From contig CAITIF010000690.1 in assembly GCA_903892365.1 (NCBI GenBank), positions 1-5,256 on the forward strand: a stretch of 5,256 nt of DNA, in the 5' to 3' direction. The notes below the pieces were generated by a model. That model did no database searches. It was not told the DNA's origin and worked only from the letters and a program-made list of their open reading frames with translations. Positions within the stretch are counted from its first letter, which is position 1. Every line of letters begins with the position of its first letter. The translations under genes were made by a program, and so were the position numbers. The DNA is from an uncultured Pirellula sp. (GTDB taxonomy: Bacteria > Planctomycetota > Planctomycetia > Pirellulales > Pirellulaceae). This document shows, piece after piece, positions 1-5,256 of this stretch.

Positions 1-58
1 ACCTATCTACCTATCTACCTATCTACCTATCTACCTATCTACCTATCTACCTATCTAC
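1..58. repeat. Perfect octanucleotide tandem repeat (ACCTATCT)n, cut by the window edge
   Basis: Seven uninterrupted copies of ACCTATCT fill positions 1-56, followed by the first two bases of an eighth copy. The array then stops abruptly at TGGGTTCC. No copy carries a substitution, which suggests recent or continuing expansion by slippage. The unit is itself two near-identical tetramers, ACCT and ATCT, differing at one base, so the array may have grown from an AYCT tetramer. The left limit and total copy number are unknown because the array reaches base 1. The forward strand has no stop codon in any frame, and the array is in frame with the DUF1553 coding sequence that follows. The reverse strand contains TAG in every unit and is not coding. 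Confidence 0.97.
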
Positions 59-1790
59 TGGGTTCCGTCTGCCTAACATCGAAACGATCAGTGAAAAGCA
101 ACAGTCGTCGATCTTGGTCGACTACAGCAAGATCCATTCAAAAGATTACATTCAAGACGGATTCATCTTTGGGGCTGGTCCTCGCAAGATTGGGGCTCCC
201 TATCTTGAATGGGTCGAAGGAGCTCCCGTTCTTCGATTCGCTGCACGTTCCTCTGCAACCAGCGATCCTTTTTGGAACGCTCTTGAAGCGATTTCAGAAA
301 AAGTCGCACAGGACCAAGGCCGACTCGCAAGTTTACCTCGAAGCGGCCGAACCTTGCGCACCCCATCCTTCGTTCTTGAGAATGGAATGGTTGCTTGCCG
401 AACGCGTGGATCGGGCTATGTGGTTGCTTGCGTCGATTCGCATCGCTTGATTGCTGGACCTCTGCATGGTGAGACGATCAAACCGATCAAGGCAGGAGAG
501 GATTGGGTCGAGTTGGATCTGCGTCGCTATCAAGGACATCGCATCCACCTTGAATTTACGCCGGATGTTGGGTCACAGCTTGAGATTACCCTGGTGACCG
601 ATGGTGCCTCGCGCGAAGCGCGAGATCAGTGGATTCAACAGGAGCTGGCCAACGAAAACTTGCTGAAGCAGTTTGCTGAATCCGCGAAGCCAACCGTGGA
701 AGGTAAGTTACGTGATCTTGTTGTTGCTTGGGCCGATGAAAGAACCAAACTACAAAGCCAAGTCATGTTGCAATCGAGACTGGCCATGGCGATGTTGGAT
801 GGCACCAGCGAGGATGATCATGTTCTCATCCGAGGAAACTCGTCCAAACCCGGCAATTTGGAACCTCGGCATTTTCTAACCGCGATAGCGGGCAATGAAC
901 CGATGTCGATCGAAATGGGAAGTGGCCGACTGGAGCTTGCCAAGCAGATCAACGCAGCTACCAACCCGCTGACGAGCCGTGTGATCGTAAATCGAATTTG
1001 GCATCATTTGATGGGACGCGGGATTGTACCGACCACCGATGACTTCGGTGTGCTGGGCCAACGACCGACCAACCCTGAACTCCTTGACCATTTGGCATCG
1101 CAATTTCTAGCAGATGGCCAAAGCATCAAACGCATGATCCGCACCATTGTTTTATCGCGAGCCTATCAAGTCTCCAGCCAAGCTCAGCCCATGGCTTTGG
1201 AAGCGGACCCCAAAAACGAATTATGGCATTACCGTCCACCGAAGCGTTTGGAGGGGGAGGCAATCCGCGATTCGATCTTGATGCTCTCGGGGCAAATCAA
1301 CCTAACATCCTTCGGCGAACCTGTGCCCATTCATTTAACTGGATTCATGGATGGACGAGGACGCCCAGCCAAAGGTGGTCCGCTGGATGGTGCAGGAAGA
1401 CGATCTATTTATTTAGCGGTTCGGCGTAACTTTTTGTCTCCATTCATGCTCGCTTTTGACACGCCATCACCGTTCAGTTCGATGGGGCGACGCAACGTTT
1501 CGAACGTGCCTGCTCAGGCGCTCATTTTGATGAACGACCCATTTGTGGTGGAACAGGCGATGAAGTGGGCTGAGAAGATTTCTGCTGAACCTGTTTCGAC
1601 CGAATCGAAAGTAGATCAAATGTACAGGCTCGCATTCGCACGTCTTCCCAGCGAAGGGGAGAAGAAAGTTGCACTGGACTTTCTCACGGAATCTGCAGGT
1701 ACGAAGGATGGGAGCAGCATTCCGGTTTCAACTTGGGCCGACTTCGCTCATTCGCTGATCAATACGAAGGAGTTTATATTCTTGCCATGA
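3..1790 (+). CDS. DUF1553 (PSD1) domain protein, planctomycete PSCyt1/PSCyt2/PSD1 family, 5'-partial, with an octanucleotide repeat at its visible N-terminal end
   Basis: This is the C-terminal 595 residues of a probably exported planctomycete protein of unknown biochemical function. The frame is open from base 3 through the repeat to TGA at 1788-1790. The first 19 residues come from the repeat (unit TYLPIYLS). Family-like sequence starts near base 114 (VDYSKIHSKDYIQDGFIFG), a region resembling the concanavalin/LamG-like insert of long family members; it includes PSFVLENG and YQGHRIHLEF and ends near base 600. The DUF1553 domain spans about 870-1780, with RVIVNRIWHHLMGRGIV (978-1028), TTDDFG, RRNFLSPFMLAFD and NVPAQALILMNDPFV, and ends in the usual KEFIFLP. 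Full-length relatives are roughly 1000 residues, so several hundred are missing to the left, including the CxxCH haem motif and DUF1549. A TTG at 114 could serve as an internal start but has no ribosome binding site, so I prefer a partial gene reading through the repeat. A pseudogene with a repeat-disrupted middle is the alternative. Family assignment is firm; continuity through the repeat is less so. Confidence 0.85.
   Translation, partial: LSTYLPIYLSTYLPIYLSTGFRLPNIETISEKQQSSILVDYSKIHSKDYIQDGFIFGAGPRKIGAPYLEWVEGAPVLRFAARSSATSDPFWNALEAISEKVAQDQGRLASLPRSGRTLRTPSFVLENGMVACRTRGSGYVVACVDSHRLIAGPLHGETIKPIKAGEDWVELDLRRYQGHRIHLEFTPDVGSQLEITLVTDGASREARDQWIQQELANENLLKQFAESAKPTVEGKLRDLVVAWADERTKLQSQVMLQSRLAMAMLDGTSEDDHVLIRGNSSKPGNLEPRHFLTAIAGNEPMSIEMGSGRLELAKQINAATNPLTSRVIVNRIWHHLMGRGIVPTTDDFGVLGQRPTNPELLDHLASQFLADGQSIKRMIRTIVLSRAYQVSSQAQPMALEADPKNELWHYRPPKRLEGEAIRDSILMLSGQINLTSFGEPVPIHLTGFMDGRGRPAKGGPLDGAGRRSIYLAVRRNFLSPFMLAFDTPSPFSSMGRRNVSNVPAQALILMNDPFVVEQAMKWAEKISAEPVSTESKVDQMYRLAFARLPSEGEKKVALDFLTESAGTKDGSSIPVSTWADFAHSLINTKEFIFLP
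1766..1772 (+). promoter_or_regulatory. Possible ribosome binding site for the DUF1501 gene, inside the end of the DUF1553 gene
   Basis: GAAGGAG lies 14 bases before the ATG at 1787. This is a good match to the anti-Shine-Dalgarno sequence but at longer spacing than usual. It sits within the codons for the conserved KEF ending of the upstream protein, so the match may be partly coincidental. The ATGA overlap at 1787-1790 makes start-stop coupling a plausible additional route of initiation. Confidence 0.4.
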
Positions 1791-3259
1791 CGATTCATTC
1801 AGGATATCCATGCCAACAGTATAAGCCTCGCCCAACAACGCGCCGTGAAATGCTTCACCGGTGCGGGAGTGGTTTTGGTGCACTCGCGCTCGCCGCACTT
1901 CGGCTCGACCCAGCGTTCGGTTACGACGAAGCTAAGAAAAGCGAAGGACAGCTTTCGGATCTAGGTGCGGCCGGTCATGGCCCTCATCATGCCGTCAAAG
2001 CCAAAAACGTTATCTTCCTTTACATGGATGGTGGGCCTTCCCAGATCGATACGTTCGATCCGAAGCCGCTTCTCGATAAGTACAACGGTCAGAGCCCGGG
2101 CAAACTCTTTAGTATTGAACCAACGCAGTTCAACAACAATGGAAACGTTCTTGCTAGTCCGTGGAAGTTTCAGCAATATGGCGAATCGGGGATTCCTGTT
2201 AGCGATTTGTTTCCGCAAATCGCAACGTGCGTTGACGAACTAGCGATCATTCGATCGATGGTGTCGGAATTTCCTGAGCATACCTTTGCCAACTACTTTC
2301 TCCACACAGGGAGCGGCTTGCAAGGACGACCCAGTATGGGAGCTTGGGTGAACTACGGACTTGGAAGCGTATGCCAAAACTTGCCAGGATTTGTAGTCAT
2401 CAATGGTGGCCTGATTCCACCGGGAGGGCTCGATTGCTTTGGAAGCGGATTCCTACCAGCCAGCTTCCAAGGGTCGGTCTTTAAGCCGACGGGTAGCGGA
2501 GTCGCCAATATCGAGCGAACGGAATCATCGGCACAACGACAGCGATCCAAACTGGATCTGATACGGCAACTCGACCGCTTTGCGGTCGATCAATTCGGGA
2601 AGCACGATAGCTTGGAATCGGCGATTCACAACTACGAGCTCGCATACACCATGCAGATGGCTGTACCGGAAGTGATGTCGCTTCAAGATGAACCGGCCCA
2701 TATTCGACAGCTCTATGGAATGGATTCCGCGTACGAGCCCACTCGCACCTATGGCGCTCAGTGTCTTATTGCCAGACGTATGATTGAAAAAGGAGTTCGG
2801 TTCATCGAACTTACTTGCCCCAACGTGGGAAATGATCGATGGGATCAGCATTCTGACCTGAAGAATGGGCATGAAAACAATGCCAGAGCAGTTGATCAAC
2901 CGATCGCAGGTTTGCTCAAGGACCTTCGGCAACGAGGCTTGTTAGACGAAACGCTTGTGGTTTGGGCGGGTGAATTTGGGCGCACCCCCTTTGCACAGGG
3001 AGAAAACGGGCGCGATCACAATCAATACGGTTTCACCGTCTGGCTGGCTGGCGGCGGTGTGAAACCAGGCACCGTCTACGGTGCAACCGACGAGTGGGGC
3101 TACAAGTCCATAGAAAATCGAACCGAGATTCATGATCTGCATGCCACTATTTTGCACTTGATGGGTGTGGATCACACACGTTCTACCTTTCGATTCGGCG
3201 GGCGCGACATGCGTCTTACCGACGTGAAAGGCCATCTCATTCACGGCATTCTCGGTTAG
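1787..3259 (+). CDS. DUF1501 family protein with Tat signal, alkaline-phosphatase-like fold
   Basis: A 490-residue protein of the DUF1501 family, whose fold belongs to the alkaline phosphatase/sulfatase superfamily; substrate and reaction are unknown. The N-terminus has a twin-arginine export motif, TTRREMLHRCGSGFGALALAAL, with arginines at residues 19-20 and a short hydrophobic stretch at about 29-38, so the protein probably folds in the cytoplasm and is then exported or membrane-tethered. Family motifs follow in order: NVIFLYMDGGPSQIDTFD (DGGPS at 81-85), LHTGSGLQGRPSMGAWVNYGLG, VWAGEFGRTP (GEFGRTP at 395-401), GRDHN (408-412), YGFTVWLAGGG and a C-terminal HDLHATILHLMGVDH. The Asp and His residues in these motifs are candidate metal ligands by analogy with the superfamily. 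Length is typical and the gene looks intact. I chose ATG 1787 because it overlaps the upstream stop (ATGA) and keeps the Tat motif; a TTG in the same frame at 1733 lies deep in the upstream gene. The overlap shows it is in one operon with the DUF1553 gene. Confidence 0.93.
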   Translation: MTIHSGYPCQQYKPRPTTRREMLHRCGSGFGALALAALRLDPAFGYDEAKKSEGQLSDLGAAGHGPHHAVKAKNVIFLYMDGGPSQIDTFDPKPLLDKYNGQSPGKLFSIEPTQFNNNGNVLASPWKFQQYGESGIPVSDLFPQIATCVDELAIIRSMVSEFPEHTFANYFLHTGSGLQGRPSMGAWVNYGLGSVCQNLPGFVVINGGLIPPGGLDCFGSGFLPASFQGSVFKPTGSGVANIERTESSAQRQRSKLDLIRQLDRFAVDQFGKHDSLESAIHNYELAYTMQMAVPEVMSLQDEPAHIRQLYGMDSAYEPTRTYGAQCLIARRMIEKGVRFIELTCPNVGNDRWDQHSDLKNGHENNARAVDQPIAGLLKDLRQRGLLDETLVVWAGEFGRTPFAQGENGRDHNQYGFTVWLAGGGVKPGTVYGATDEWGYKSIENRTEIHDLHATILHLMGVDHTRSTFRFGGRDMRLTDVKGHLIHGILG

Positions 3260-3298
3260 ACAAAAACGAGAACGTTGTCCCGATAAAATGCTGACTTT

Positions 3299-5200
3299 TT
3301 ATTGCTGGACGCGCAGCCCCACCATCTCTAACAACTTCAACGCATTGGTCGTTGGTGTAACGCCGGGATGCATCACGTAATCAAATCGCATGATCTCGCG
3401 GCCTTCGACCGTTTCAAAGTGTTCGCGAAAGTGAACGACTTGGGCGATCTTTTGAATGCGCTGGTTTCCCGCCATTTCCAGGTCGTGCGTACTGGTCAAA
3501 ACAAGACAACCAAATTCGACCAGCTTGTCCAAAACATGCTCGACTGCAATCTGCCTCTCTCGCGAGTTGGTGCCTTGTAGGATTTCGTCCAACAACACCA
3601 GCATTTGTTTGCCTTGATGATGATGCTGTTGCTGAGCCATATCGACTACGGAACGCAATCGCTTCAGTTCTGCCATGAAGAAGGAGACGCCATCTTGCAA
3701 GCTATCTTGCACCTGAATGCTAGATGCCAATTCATAGGAGGCCCCTTGCCAATGCGAAGCGCAAACCGGTGCACCGACTCGAGCAAGAATTGCATTCACC
3801 CCCACGGACCGAAGCAACGTCGACTTGCCAGCCATGTTGCTTCCGGTAATCAATAGCAGTGGTTGGTTTTGACGAACGCAAAGGCTGTTGGGAACTCGGC
3901 TGGTATCCTTGAGCAGCGGATGAGCGACGTCGTTGGCTTCCAACAAGGGTTGCTTGCCAGCGAAAATGGCTTCTTTGGTAAGCAGATCGGGGGTCGTCCA
4001 GGTTGGATATTCGTCGGCAATTGCAGCGGCAGAACTTAGGGCCTCCATCATTCCGATAGCATCAATCCACCCCTGGGCTTTGGTGCCGAAGATCTTTTTC
4101 CAGCCTTCGAGCAATTCCAGAATGCGAACGTCCCAAAGGAAGCAAACTTGCAACAACAGGTAGGGGATAAACAAAAGCGGACTGCGTTGCATGCCTGCCA
4201 ACGCCATGATTCGTTGCAATCGGCCCAGCGCAGCGTCGGAGGAGTGATGCTGGTCTTGGAGCTTGGCTTGGATCTCCGATAGAAGCTTTCCTTGCGATGG
4301 GAGGCTCTTGATTGCACGAATCATCTCGACCAACGACTGGAGCTCGCGATTGGCTGCTCCAATCTTTACGAAGATATCATGGATCGGTCCAACAATCAGC
4401 ATCGTCAAAAGAAAGTTGATTGCAGCGCCAGTCAAGACACAACCTACCCCGATCACTTGCCCAAGTTCGAAATCGGCTGCCTTAGCGATGACAATTCCAA
4501 CGACCCCTGCAACGACGGCGATCGGGCTGAGCCAAGTCAATGCATGAAGCCATTTCTTGCCAGCAAAATGATTTCCTGATTGCGACCATTCAACGATCCC
4601 TTCCGGTCCCAATTGCTGGCTGCGGTAGTTGCAAGCTGTCTCAAAAAAACGCATTCGCCAGGATCGATCCGATGCAAGAGCACGGACCGCAACTTGACGT
4701 TCCACCATGGTGGCTGGTTCCGCCCACTGGGTCATCCATTTGCAAATGGTGTTTGCACCTGAGTTGGTCATCGCAAGCGACAGCCATCGAAACAGGCTTC
4801 GTTCGCCGAACAAGTCGATGTCCCGACTTAGATCGGACAAGTAGGCGAGCGTGCATGTTTCGGTTGGCAGAGGCAGAAGGGATGCCCAGTGACGATCGCA
4901 TCGAGCCAACAGCCGCTTGTAACCAAAGAGACGTTGTTGCAGCTGCGAAATCGCCCACAGGTTATTCTCGTGCCAGGTTGCAGCGGCCAAGAAACCAAAC
5001 ATCAAGGCAGTCCCTGCAATCCAGGTCCAATTGCTGGCCGTTTTTTCCAACAGTCCGAAAAGTATCAAGCCGATGCCTGGCAACGCTAGACCAAGCCGAA
5101 CCCATACGAGTCGCTGCATTAATAACTTTCGGACCGCGATCTGTTGCTCCAGCGATTGGCTCTGGGAACGATAGGTATCGATTGCAGCTGACGTGTTCAA
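3299..5200 (-). CDS. Membrane-anchored MutS-like ATPase (MutS domain III/V homologue), possibly 5'-partial
   Basis: A 633-residue protein (from TTG at 5200-5198) related to the MutS/MSH ATPases but built on the membrane. Hydrophobic segments near residues 32-50, 58-74, 221-239 and 246-270 predict two transmembrane hairpins. Residues about 120-175 (including DIDLFGERSLFRWLSLA) and 275-400 resemble the MutS core/lever domain III. The C-terminal ATPase is complete: Walker A GSNMAGKST (453-461), MutS signature DSLQDGVSFFMAEL (499-512), Walker B MLVLLDE (533-539) and the STHD switch (570-573). There is no mismatch-recognition domain I with its Phe-x-Glu, no clamp domain and no Smr nuclease domain, so it is neither MutS nor MutS2. 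Such proteins are usually annotated as MutS-domain DNA mismatch repair proteins, but a repair role is doubtful and the function is unknown. The start is uncertain: the TTG lacks a clear ribosome binding site, and the frame stays open upstream to the window edge at 5256, so the true start may lie outside. The gene is convergent with the DUF1501 gene, 39 bases apart. Confidence 0.9.
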   Translation of the reverse strand: MNTSAAIDTYRSQSQSLEQQIAVRKLLMQRLVWVRLGLALPGIGLILFGLLEKTASNWTWIAGTALMFGFLAAATWHENNLWAISQLQQRLFGYKRLLARCDRHWASLLPLPTETCTLAYLSDLSRDIDLFGERSLFRWLSLAMTNSGANTICKWMTQWAEPATMVERQVAVRALASDRSWRMRFFETACNYRSQQLGPEGIVEWSQSGNHFAGKKWLHALTWLSPIAVVAGVVGIVIAKAADFELGQVIGVGCVLTGAAINFLLTMLIVGPIHDIFVKIGAANRELQSLVEMIRAIKSLPSQGKLLSEIQAKLQDQHHSSDAALGRLQRIMALAGMQRSPLLFIPYLLLQVCFLWDVRILELLEGWKKIFGTKAQGWIDAIGMMEALSSAAAIADEYPTWTTPDLLTKEAIFAGKQPLLEANDVAHPLLKDTSRVPNSLCVRQNQPLLLITGSNMAGKSTLLRSVGVNAILARVGAPVCASHWQGASYELASSIQVQDSLQDGVSFFMAELKRLRSVVDMAQQQHHHQGKQMLVLLDEILQGTNSRERQIAVEHVLDKLVEFGCLVLTSTHDLEMAGNQRIQKIAQVVHFREHFETVEGREIMRFDYVMHPGVTPTTNALKLLEMVGLRVQQ

Positions 5201-5256
5201 GTCGGGGATCCCAATGGAATGATTAGGGGTAGGTGCGTTGGTTCTCGTGAAGCAGC

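Noticed and set aside
1..58. CRISPR array or origin iterons
   Set aside because: The units are eight bases, directly abutting with no spacers, and are low-complexity AYCT sequence. There are no cas genes, no DnaA boxes and no replication gene in the window.
91..450. 119-codon open frame on the + strand starting with GTG just after the repeat
   Set aside because: It overlaps the conserved LamG-like region of the DUF1553-family protein in another frame and resembles no family I know. It matters only as one of the out-of-frame exits from the repeat.
3259..3300. Possible bidirectional terminator in the convergent gap between the DUF1501 and MutS-like genes
   Set aside because: The gap has GACAA (3259-3263) pairing with TTGTC (3275-3279) across an 11-base loop and a T-run at 3296-3300. 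The stem is only five weak pairs and is not adjacent to the T-run. The near-palindrome around AACGTT (3271-3276) has no loop and contains a mismatch. Neither is a convincing intrinsic terminator.
4540..5226. 228-codon open frame on the + strand opposite the start of the MutS-like gene
   Set aside because: It is antisense to a well-supported coding sequence. Its translation is rich in Cys, Pro, Ser and Arg with no recognisable motif, which is typical of a shadow frame.

Overview
The window reads as chromosomal DNA of a planctomycete, probably of the Pirellulaceae type. This rests on a DUF1553 (PSD1) gene directly followed by a DUF1501 gene, a pairing found in many paralogous copies in Planctomycetes. 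Base composition is moderate and coding density is high. The assignment comes from recognising families by eye, not from a database search.

Layout: Positions 1-58 are a perfect tandem array of an 8-base unit, ACCTATCT (seven full copies plus two bases), cut by the left window edge. The array is in an open frame with the C-terminal part of a PSCyt/DUF1553-type protein, whose recognisable sequence runs from about 114 to 1790 on the + strand. The N-terminal half expected for this family (cytochrome-like PSCyt1 and DUF1549/PSCyt2) would lie to the left, outside the window. The next gene, a Tat-exported DUF1501 protein (1787-3259, +), overlaps it by four bases (ATGA), so the two form a translationally coupled pair. 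After a 39-base convergent gap comes a gene on the - strand (5200 to 3299) for a membrane-anchored MutS-like ATPase. It has four predicted transmembrane segments and a complete MutS-type ATPase domain, but no mismatch-recognition domain.

How the genes work together: the DUF1553 and DUF1501 proteins are presumably made together and act outside the cytoplasm; their biochemical role is unknown. The MutS-like gene is convergent and has no evident functional link to them.

The most unusual feature is the octanucleotide array. Its unit length is not a multiple of three, it contains no stop codon in any forward frame, and it lies upstream of and in frame with conserved domains. Slippage would therefore switch the downstream domains in or out of frame, and might affect the coupled DUF1501 gene too. 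Whether this is a real phase-variable switch, a decayed gene or an assembly-edge effect cannot be decided from this window.
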